A DNA stretch of 64,000 nucleotides from Arthrobacter sp. SLBN-122 (GTDB lineage Bacteria; Actinomycetota; Actinomycetes; Actinomycetales; Micrococcaceae), in assembly GCF_006715165.1 (NCBI RefSeq), contig NZ_VFMS01000001.1:2418001-2482000 (forward strand), read 5' to 3'. The first letter of the stretch is position 1. Each line of letters begins with the position of its first letter. Below the pieces are notes generated by a model. It worked only from the letters and a program-made list of their open reading frames with translations. It had not been told where the DNA came from and did not search any database. Both the position numbers and the translations under genes were made by a program. This document shows, in pieces, positions 41,393 to 48,372 of this stretch.

Positions 41393-41409
41393 GGCCAGCT
41401 GCGGCTATT

Positions 41410-42387
41410 TCAGCGCAGGAGGGTGTTGATCAGCCGTGCAGCGGTTTTGGCGGTCCGGCCATCCACGTCGTACGCAGGGTTCAGCTCCGCCACGTCCAGG
41501 TGCAGGAGCTTCCCGCTCAGCGCCACCTGCCGGCAGGCCGCCGAGATGACGGGCAGCGGCACGCCGTAGGCTGCGGGCGCGCTCACTCCTGGCGCCACCG
41601 CGGCGGGCAGCACGTCCAGGTCGATGGTCAGGTACAGCACGTCGATGTCCGCCAGGAACGCGGCCACGAAGTCCCGGACCCGGTCCGCGCCGCAGTCCTC
41701 GTCCAGCAGGTACCGGACCCCCAGCTTGTCCGCGGTGTCGAACAGGACCCGGGTGTTGTTCGGCTCCGAGATTCCGACGACGGCGTACCGGAATCCGCGC
41801 CCGGCGTCCGCTTCAGCACGGGCCATCTGCAGGAACGGGGTCCCCGAACTGGGCACAGGCTCGTCGCGGAGATCGAAGTGGGCGTCCAGGTTCAGGACGC
41901 CAAGGCGCTGCCCGTCCCGGATGGCCGCTGATCCGCTGACGCCAAGGTAACTCGCGTAGGCGGTTTCATGGCCGCCGCCCAGGACAACGGTCTGGTGGCC
42001 GGCGTCGAGCAGGCCTGCCACCGCCCGGCCAAGCCGTTCCTGCCCGGATTCCAGGTCCTCACCGGATACCGTGACATCGCCGACGTCAGCCACCGGACGG
42101 TCCAGGTGGAAAGCCAGCGGGCCCAGCGCCTTCCGCAGGGCTGCGGGGGCGGCCGACGCGCCGGTGCGGCCCTTGTTCCGGCGTACCCCCTCGTCGCTGG
42201 CGAAGCCCAGCAGGGCCACGGGCCTGCCGCCTGCCGCCCCCTCAACGTCAGCGCCCGCGGTTCCCGGCGTGGTGTTACCCGACTGGTTCACGGCCTGCCA
42301 CCATCGGCGGTGGCCGGGGCCGTCGCCGTCGAACCTCCCTGTCCAGGGCTGGGGCGGGACATCGACGGCGGGGAGCTGGAGGGACAT
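41410..42387 (-). CDS. hutG: Formimidoylglutamase
   Basis: A 325-residue ureohydrolase of the arginase fold. The di-manganese motifs are GGGHETAY, NLDAHFDLRDE and TIDLDVLPAAVAPG; the N-terminal ALLGFASDEGVRRNKGRTGA is typical of HutG. It splits N-formimidoyl-glutamate to glutamate and formamide, the last step of the four-enzyme histidine route. It lies ~8 kb from hutUH, convergent with the response regulator gene. hutI (imidazolonepropionase) is not in the window. Confidence 0.9.
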   Translation of the reverse strand: MSLQLPAVDVPPQPWTGRFDGDGPGHRRWWQAVNQSGNTTPGTAGADVEGAAGGRPVALLGFASDEGVRRNKGRTGASAAPAALRKALGPLAFHLDRPVADVGDVTVSGEDLESGQERLGRAVAGLLDAGHQTVVLGGGHETAYASYLGVSGSAAIRDGQRLGVLNLDAHFDLRDEPVPSSGTPFLQMARAEADAGRGFRYAVVGISEPNNTRVLFDTADKLGVRYLLDEDCGADRVRDFVAAFLADIDVLYLTIDLDVLPAAVAPGVSAPAAYGVPLPVISAACRQVALSGKLLHLDVAELNPAYDVDGRTAKTAARLINTLLR

Positions 42388-42575
42388 GCCTCAAGCTCAC
42401 CGCATACGGGACACGAAAACCAGCAACGCCGCCGTCGTCCTGTCCGGGATCCAAGAACCCGTGCGCCGGGGAGATGTCTGGTGCAGGGGATATGGTGAGA
42501 GCAGTCCGCCCATCGAAGCGTGGCGTGTCCGCTTCAGGATCCGCGCAACCATTCCAGGCTGGAGAGCCTTTCCCC

Positions 42576-43880
42576 ATGTTTGAAGCCCCAGACATCCTTT
42601 TTGCCGCAGCCGGCCTGGCCGTCTTCATCGCCGCGGTCCTGCCCAAGCTGCTGCGCGATATGCCCTTGTCCATGCCGATGGTCTTCCTGGGCGCCGGCAT
42701 GGGAGCGTTCGCGCTGATTCCCTCGCTGCCGGACCTTGACCCGGTGGAACACGGCGACTTTGTCATGCACCTCGCGGAAATCTGCGTGATCATCTCGCTG
42801 ATGGGAGCAGGGTTGGCCCTCGACCGCCCGGTGGGACGCAAGCGGTGGTCCACCACATGGCGGCTCCTGGGGATCGCCATGCCGCTGTGCATCCTGGCCC
42901 TGACCCTGCTGGGCATGTGGTTCCTGGGCCTGGGCCTCGGCGCGGCACTGCTGGTAGGCGCGAGTCTTGCCCCCACGGACCCCGTCCTGGCATCCGAAGT
43001 CCAGGTGGGAGAACCGGCGGACCAGGACGAGCACACTGACAAGGAAGATGAAGTCCGGTTCGGCCTCACCTCCGAGGCCGGGCTCAATGACGGCCTGGCG
43101 TTCCCGTTCGTATACCTCGCCATTGCCATCAGCATCGCCGGCGCAAACCCCGCTGAGTGGTTCGGCGAATGGTTCGGGATGGATGTGCTGTGGCGGCTGG
43201 CCGTCGGGCTGCTGGCGGGCTTCCTCACCGGCAAGCTGCTCGCCAGGGTGTTCTTCTCCGCGCGGGCGGAAAGCCTGAGGTTGTCCAACCATTCGGAAGG
43301 TTTCGTGGCCCTGGCGGCGACGTTCCTGGCCTACGGCCTGACGGAGATGGTGGAGGGCTACGGGTTCATTGCGGTGTTCGTCTGTGCCGTGACCATCCGG
43401 ACCGCTGAACGCACCCACGGCTACCACCGGGTGCTGCACTCCTACGTGGAGCAGCTGGAGCGGCTCCTGACCGTGGTGATCCTGGTCCTGCTCGGCGGCG
43501 CCATCGCCCGTGGGCTGCTCGCCGGGATCGGGCTGGTGGAGGTGCTGGTGGCGCTGGCGTTCCTGCTGCTGGTCAGGCCGCTGGCCGGGTGGCTGGGCCT
43601 GCTGGGCGGCAAGACCGGTCCGCGGGAACGCGTGGCACTCTCATTTTTCGGCATCCGCGGAATCGGGTCGTTGTACTACCTGGCCTACGCGTTGGGGGAA
43701 GGCCGTTTCGCGGACCAGGCACACTGGCTCTGGTCCTTCATTGGACTGGTGGTGGCCCTGTCCATCGTGATCCACGGCGCCACCACCTCGCCGCTCATGA
43801 ACCGGCTGGACCGGCTGCGCCAACGGAAGGCCCTGGCGGTGTCCGGCGACGAGGGTCTCGCACCGAACACCCCGGTATAA
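42576..43880 (+). CDS. Cation:proton antiporter (CPA1, NhaP-like)
   Basis: A 434-residue, ~12-helix monovalent cation/H+ antiporter. The CPA1 core is seen as GASLAPTDPVLASEVQVG (the TDP/VLA unwound helix) and SEAGLNDGLAFPFVYLAIAI (the transport-site NDG Asp). The late FFGIRGIGSLYYLAYAL has the conserved RGIGS motif. It exports Na+ or K+ in exchange for protons, for pH and salt tolerance. The start at 42576 is the first ATG before helix 1, with GGAGA 10 bases upstream. Confidence 0.92.
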   Translation: MFEAPDILFAAAGLAVFIAAVLPKLLRDMPLSMPMVFLGAGMGAFALIPSLPDLDPVEHGDFVMHLAEICVIISLMGAGLALDRPVGRKRWSTTWRLLGIAMPLCILALTLLGMWFLGLGLGAALLVGASLAPTDPVLASEVQVGEPADQDEHTDKEDEVRFGLTSEAGLNDGLAFPFVYLAIAISIAGANPAEWFGEWFGMDVLWRLAVGLLAGFLTGKLLARVFFSARAESLRLSNHSEGFVALAATFLAYGLTEMVEGYGFIAVFVCAVTIRTAERTHGYHRVLHSYVEQLERLLTVVILVLLGGAIARGLLAGIGLVEVLVALAFLLLVRPLAGWLGLLGGKTGPRERVALSFFGIRGIGSLYYLAYALGEGRFADQAHWLWSFIGLVVALSIVIHGATTSPLMNRLDRLRQRKALAVSGDEGLAPNTPV

Positions 43881-43883
43881 ACA

Positions 43884-43919
43884 ACAGGGCCGGCGCGGCA
43901 TCTGCCGCACCAGCCCTGT
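43884..43919. terminator. Bidirectional hairpin terminator
   Basis: Outer stem ACAGGGC (43884-43890) with GCCCTGT (43913-43919) plus an inner GCGGCA/TGCCGC stem, lying between convergent antiporter and permease genes. T-rich sequence follows on the minus strand. Confidence 0.65.
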
Positions 43920-43935
43920 GTCCATACCGGGGGAG

Positions 43936-45375
43936 TTACATGCCCAGTGCGGCCTCGATGGGGCCGATGGCGAAGAACAACGCGAACGCCGCTGCCACGG
44001 CCCACATCAGCGGGTGGATGTCCTTGACCCTGCCCTGGACAGTGCGGATCAGTACGTAGGCGATGAACCCTGCGCCCAGGCCGTTGGCGATGGAGTAGGT
44101 GAACGGCATCAGGGTGAACGTCAGGAACGCCGGGATGGCGATGCCCCAGTCCTGCCAGTCGATCTTGCCCACCTGGGACACCATCATGAAGCCCACCACC
44201 ACCAGGGCCGGGGCCACGGCCTCGAAGGGCACCAGGTTGATCAGCGGGGTGAAGAACATGGCTACCAGGAACAGCAGCCCGGTAACGATCGAGGCGACGC
44301 CGGTGCGGGCGCCTTCGCCAATGCCGGCGCCGGCTTCCACGTAGATCTGGTTGGAGGAAACGGACGCGCCGCCGCCGATGATGGCGCCCAGTGCGTCCAC
44401 CTGGAGCACGCGGTCGACGTCGGGAATGTTGCCGTGCTCGTCCACCGTGCCGGCCTCGTTGGCCAGGCCCACCATGGTGCCCATGGCGTCGAAGAAGATG
44501 CTGAGCAGGATGACGAAGGCCAGCAGCGTCGCGGCCACGAAGCCGAGGTGCTCGAAGGCGCCGAACGGGTTGGCCTTGCCGATCAGCGAGAGGTCAGGAG
44601 CAGCCCAGCCGGAGAACGCCGGCGCCACGAGGGACCAGCCCTGGGGGTTGAAGGTCTTGCCGTCGAAGCTGGGCCCGATGTGCAGGGTCATCTCAAGGAT
44701 CACGGACAGCACGGTGGCGGTGATGATGCCGATCAGGATGGCGCCCTTGACCTTGCGCACCACCAGGGCGATGGTCAGGATCAGGCCGAAAACGAAAACG
44801 GCCGTCGGCCAGCCCAGCAGCTTGCCTTCAAAACCCAGTCCGACGGGCACCGTGGTGCCTGCAACGTCAGGGATGCGTCGCACGAATCCGGCGTTGACCA
44901 GCCCGATCAGGGCGATGAACAGGCCGATGCCCACCACGATTGCGGTCTTGAGGCCGTCCGGCACGGCCTTGAAGACGGCGGTGCGGAAACCGGTGAGGAC
45001 CAGGATCAGCATGGTGAGGCCGGAGAGGACCACAAGGCCCATCATGTCCGGCCAGGTGAGTCCCGGATTTGTGGCCACGGTGACGGCCACGAAGGCATTC
45101 ACGCCCAGGCCGGTGGCCAGGGCGAACGGGTGCCGGCCCCAGGCGCCCATGAGAATGGTCAGGATGCCCGCCACGAACGCGGTGACGGCGGCCACCGCGG
45201 TGAAGCCCAGCGTGGTGCCGTTCGAGTCCGGACCGGACAGGATCAGTGGGTTCAGCACCACGATGTAGCTCATGGCGAAGAATGTGGCGAACCCGCCCCG
45301 GATCTCGCGGGAAAGGTTGGAACCGCGCTCGGTCACCCTGAAATACCGGTCCAGGGCAGAGCCTTGCTTAAGCAT
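43936..45375 (-). CDS. NCS2-family purine permease (AzgA-like)
   Basis: A 479-residue, 14-helix nucleobase transporter of the AzgA (guanine/hypoxanthine) branch of NCS2. ATFFAMSYIVVLNPLILSG is near the N-terminus, and the region FFDAMGTMVGLANEAG is the signature AzgA substrate-binding block. GGGASVSSNQIYVEAGAGIG and GVASIVTGLLFLVAMFF follow. The ATG at 45375 has GGAGGA 7 bases upstream. It probably imports purine bases with protons. Confidence 0.93.
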   Translation of the reverse strand: MLKQGSALDRYFRVTERGSNLSREIRGGFATFFAMSYIVVLNPLILSGPDSNGTTLGFTAVAAVTAFVAGILTILMGAWGRHPFALATGLGVNAFVAVTVATNPGLTWPDMMGLVVLSGLTMLILVLTGFRTAVFKAVPDGLKTAIVVGIGLFIALIGLVNAGFVRRIPDVAGTTVPVGLGFEGKLLGWPTAVFVFGLILTIALVVRKVKGAILIGIITATVLSVILEMTLHIGPSFDGKTFNPQGWSLVAPAFSGWAAPDLSLIGKANPFGAFEHLGFVAATLLAFVILLSIFFDAMGTMVGLANEAGTVDEHGNIPDVDRVLQVDALGAIIGGGASVSSNQIYVEAGAGIGEGARTGVASIVTGLLFLVAMFFTPLINLVPFEAVAPALVVVGFMMVSQVGKIDWQDWGIAIPAFLTFTLMPFTYSIANGLGAGFIAYVLIRTVQGRVKDIHPLMWAVAAAFALFFAIGPIEAALGM

Positions 45376-45483
45376 TAGTCCTCCGGGGAAGTGTGTGGGA
45401 ATACCTGCATCCTAAGGGTGCGGCAGGGAGTGGGCCTGCAAATGCGCCTAGTCTGTAAGGAAGCCAACACCAGGAGCCCCAAT

Positions 45484-46149
45484 ATGCGCCACGTCCGCCG
45501 CCGGTTGCCGGGCCTTGTGCCCGGTTTCCTTGTCCTCGCCCTTGTCCTCGCCGCCGCACTGTTGGGTTTGGCTGGGCCGGCCTCGGCCCATGATGCTGCC
45601 GAGTCCACCAGTCCCGCCCAGGGCGCCGCGCTGGCGGCACCGCCCGCCGAGGTCTCCGTGACCTTCAGCAGCAAGCCGCTGGGTATCGGCTCGTCCTTCT
45701 CGGTCAAGGATGCCGGCGGCACCGAATGGGCGGACGGGGCGGTGCGGATTGTGGACAACGTGGCCACGCAAAAGCTGCGGCCGGGCGGGCCCGCAGGGAA
45801 GTACACCGTGGCATGGCGTGTGGTCGGCTCGGACTCACACCCCATCGAGGGCACGTTCACCTTCACTGCGGCGTCCGGCGCCGCCGCGCCGGCAACGTCC
45901 GGAACGTCCCCGGTGGGAAGCCCGACGGCGGCGGGTGCGGTTCCAGGTATGGGGACGGCACAGCCCGGGATAACGGAGGAACCATCCGGGCCCGCCAATG
46001 CGGGCGAGCCCTTCCAGTGGAGCATTGTGCTTTTTGCAGTCGTCGTCGTGGGGCTGTTGGTGGCCCTGGGTGTCCTGGCCCGGCGCCGGCTCGGCGTTGA
46101 CGGGGACGCGGGGGATGACGGGGATACCGCTGAGGACGGGCGGGGGTAG
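45484..46149 (+). CDS. CopC-domain secreted/anchored protein
   Basis: A 221-residue protein with a signal peptide (LVPGFLVLALVLAAALLGLA) cleaved after ASA, so that the mature end starts His-Asp-Ala. That N-terminal His is the classic copper ligand of CopC. The CopC Ig-like domain spans residues ~38-130 (VSVTFSSKPL, VAWRVVGSDSHPIEGTFTF). A Pro/Gly/Thr linker and one C-terminal membrane helix (WSIVLFAVVVVGLLVALGV) anchor it outside the cell. No copD neighbour is present. The start at 45484 follows AGGAG. Confidence 0.88.
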   Translation: MRHVRRRLPGLVPGFLVLALVLAAALLGLAGPASAHDAAESTSPAQGAALAAPPAEVSVTFSSKPLGIGSSFSVKDAGGTEWADGAVRIVDNVATQKLRPGGPAGKYTVAWRVVGSDSHPIEGTFTFTAASGAAAPATSGTSPVGSPTAAGAVPGMGTAQPGITEEPSGPANAGEPFQWSIVLFAVVVVGLLVALGVLARRRLGVDGDAGDDGDTAEDGRG

Positions 46150-46169
46150 CCCGGACCGGCCGGTCCGGG
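46150..46169. terminator. Perfect 20-bp palindrome between convergent genes
   Basis: CCCGGACCGG is followed directly by its own reverse complement, immediately after the CopC-gene stop. More GC-rich inverted sequence follows to ~46190. It probably blocks read-through between convergent genes, although no T run is present. Confidence 0.5.
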
Positions 46170-46201
46170 CGGGTCCGGCCGGGCGGGCACCGGGAAGGCG
46201 G

Positions 46202-46852
46202 TCAGCAGGTCAGCACCGCAAAGCTTCCCGTTGCCGGGAAGGCGCCGCCGGATGAATGGGCGCTGTCCGGATTGACCTTGGCGGAGATGGCCTGGCCCAC
46301 CGTCTTGGCCTGGCGCAGGACCTCTTTGGGTGACGGCGTGATCAGCTCGCCCACACCCACCAGGTAGATGCCGATGGCGCGCATGGCCGCTGCCACGTTG
46401 CGGCCAACGGCAATCCCGAAGTCACTGAGCATGCGCCGCAGCTGGCTGTGCGCGCACCTGGTCAGGACAATGTGGTCGGCCACCAGGATGCCCGTGGGAG
46501 TGTGCACCTGCCACTGCGGAGCGGTGCCGTGCGCGGGGTCTTCCAGCATGGTCAGCTGGACCGCCCGGGTTGTGTTCCGGACGTCCACGCTGTGGCTTGC
46601 CGCGTAATTTCGGAGGTGGCGCAGGATCTCGTTGCGCTCCCGGAGAGTGTCGCTGTCCGCCGCATCGCAGCGCTGCAGTGACGAGGTGTTTGCGGGTTGG
46701 CCGGCGCCCAGGATGTCCAGTCCGTCCACCACGATGGAGTCCACGCCGTGGCGGCGCAGCTCTGCGGCCACGGCCAGCCCGGACAGGCCGGTGCCAATGA
46801 TCACAGTGGTGGTCTGTTCGGTCCCGGCATCCGCGGGCATGCTTGACACCAC
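46202..46852 (-). CDS. Small FAD/NAD-binding protein (short flavoprotein)
   Basis: A 216-residue protein with an N-terminal Rossmann motif (TTVIIGTGLSGLAVAAELRR, GxGxxG) followed by a pseudo-acidic VVDG end. The middle is helical and the C-terminal third (IVLTRCAHSQLRRMLSDFGI) has no recognised fold. It is roughly half the length of a typical FAD-dependent oxidoreductase and lacks the second nucleotide-binding and interface domains. It may be a specialised short member or a decayed gene. The GTG at 46852 is chosen because AAGGAGG lies 7 bases before it. Confidence 0.7.
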   Translation of the reverse strand: MVSSMPADAGTEQTTTVIIGTGLSGLAVAAELRRHGVDSIVVDGLDILGAGQPANTSSLQRCDAADSDTLRERNEILRHLRNYAASHSVDVRNTTRAVQLTMLEDPAHGTAPQWQVHTPTGILVADHIVLTRCAHSQLRRMLSDFGIAVGRNVAAAMRAIGIYLVGVGELITPSPKEVLRQAKTVGQAISAKVNPDSAHSSGGAFPATGSFAVLTC

Positions 46853-47267
46853 AGTTTCCCTCCTTTGAAGCTTTCGGCAGGTGCCGGCATCCTCGCCGGC
46901 CCGCGTCCCGTTACCCCCAAGTACGGCCGCAGCGCGTGGCCGGGACAGTTTGCACAGAAAGTTGCAGTTGGCGTCCCGGACCAACAATGTCCTGAAGACT
47001 ACAGAACAAATGCGGCCGTGGATAGCCCACTGAAGAAAACATTCCCGATGACGTGAAGGCGCTTTCCGAGCCGGGCGGGAGGGGCTGTGGATAACCCCTC
47101 CTTACCGCTCCTGAACAGGCTTGCTAAGCCTTGGAGGACGGAGAATAGTGGGAAACAGGAACGGCCCTTTTCCTGCCCGTGCCGTTGGGCGTCGGGGTGC
47201 GCGGGGAGCGGTCCGTTGTCTGGCAGAATAGCCGCAACATCAGGCGTATCGCGAGGAGGCGGCCCCC
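46853..47267. other. Gene-free stretch with usp promoter region
   Basis: No convincing ORF. It carries the divergent upstream regions of the flavoprotein-like gene and the Usp gene. A TTGCTA-N17-AATAGT candidate promoter is at 47121-47149, and AGGAGG at ~47253 serves the Usp start. Confidence 0.5.
47121..47149 (+). promoter_or_regulatory. Candidate promoter of the Usp gene
   Basis: TTGCTA, 17-bp spacer, AATAGT; ~120 bases before the Usp start. Moderate match to the sigma-70 consensus. Confidence 0.35.
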
Positions 47268-48308
47268 ATGGGCTCACGAGAGTTGCACCCGGACCCGGCC
47301 CGGGACGGTGGTGGTGCTTCTGCCGCTCCGCACGGCATCGTGGTGGGCGTCGACGGTTCGGACCATGGCCAGTGCGCCTTGGTATGGGCCGCACGGGAAG
47401 CCCAGCGCCGGCGTCGTCCGCTCCACATCGTCACCGCCTATTCCGTGCCGATCTTCGCCGCCTCTGGACTGGACGGTGGCTATGCCACGGTGGACGATTC
47501 CGTCATCCGTGAGGGTGCCGAAGCCATCGCCAAGCAGGCTGTGGAGAAAGTCTCCGCCTACGACATCGACGTCAGTTCCGCCGTGGAGAACGGCGACGCC
47601 GCAGGAGTACTGCTCGAAATCTCCGAAACCGCCGAACTCCTGGTGGTGGGCACCCGCGGCCGCGGCGGCTTCGTGGGCCGCCTGCTGGGATCGGTCAGCA
47701 GCGCTCTGCCTGCCCATGCAAAATGCCCTACGGTAACGGTGCCGCTGTTTTGTTCGGACCGGCTCGGCGAAAGCACGGAGGACCGCCGCGTAAAGGCAGA
47801 GCAGGCCAAGTCCGGCCACAGGCCGGTGGAGAACGTGGTGGTGGTGGGCGTCGACGGCTCCGAGCAGGCACGCGTTGCGGTCCTTGAGGCAGCCGACCAG
47901 GCCGAACGGCTCGGTGCCTCGCTCCGCGTGATCTGCGCCGTCCCCCAGTACAGCGGCTCCCTGGCATGGGTTCCCGCACCCATGGACCGGAAAGCGTTGT
48001 TTGACGACATCCGGGTCACCCTGGAAGCGGGCATGGCGTGGCTCCGCAGCCACTACTCCCACCTGCAGGCCGGCTACGAACTCAGGGACGGTTCGCCGGT
48101 GGACGTGCTCGTGGAGGAGAGCCGGCACGTGGAGCTGGTAGTGGTGGGTACCCGCGGCCGTGGCGGCTTCACCGGAATGCTCCTGGGCTCAACATCCGAC
48201 GGCGTGCTCCACCACGCCAAGGGTCCGGTCATGGTGGTCCCGGACCGTGAGGACCCCCGCCTGGCGGACCGTGCGCGGTTTGGTCCCATCCTGGGCGACG
48301 CCGCCTAG
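47268..48308 (+). CDS. Tandem-domain universal stress protein
   Basis: A 346-residue protein of two Usp domains. The first (residues ~24-155) begins IVVGVDGSDHGQCALVWA and ends GTRGRGGFVGRLLGSVSSAL. The second (~190-335) begins VVVGVDGSEQARVAVLEA and ends GTRGRGGFTGMLLGSTSDGV. Both keep the ATP-binding GxRGxGG...GS pattern. Such tandem Usps are typical of actinobacteria and act in dormancy, hypoxia and general stress. AGGAGG lies 9 bases before the ATG. Confidence 0.92.
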   Translation: MGSRELHPDPARDGGGASAAPHGIVVGVDGSDHGQCALVWAAREAQRRRRPLHIVTAYSVPIFAASGLDGGYATVDDSVIREGAEAIAKQAVEKVSAYDIDVSSAVENGDAAGVLLEISETAELLVVGTRGRGGFVGRLLGSVSSALPAHAKCPTVTVPLFCSDRLGESTEDRRVKAEQAKSGHRPVENVVVVGVDGSEQARVAVLEAADQAERLGASLRVICAVPQYSGSLAWVPAPMDRKALFDDIRVTLEAGMAWLRSHYSHLQAGYELRDGSPVDVLVEESRHVELVVVGTRGRGGFTGMLLGSTSDGVLHHAKGPVMVVPDREDPRLADRARFGPILGDAA

Positions 48309-48372
48309 CCGGCACCGGCCAGGCAGCAAGGCATCACCGGGATACCGGCCCCTCGGATAAGGCATCTGGGAC

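Noticed and set aside
43918..45378. Rightward reading frame over the purine permease gene
   Set aside because: Antisense reading of the NCS2 gene with repeated charged residues; no start signal.
45376..45483. Purine riboswitch before the purine permease
   Set aside because: The spacer between the divergent genes is only ~108 bases and no purine-aptamer core was recognised.
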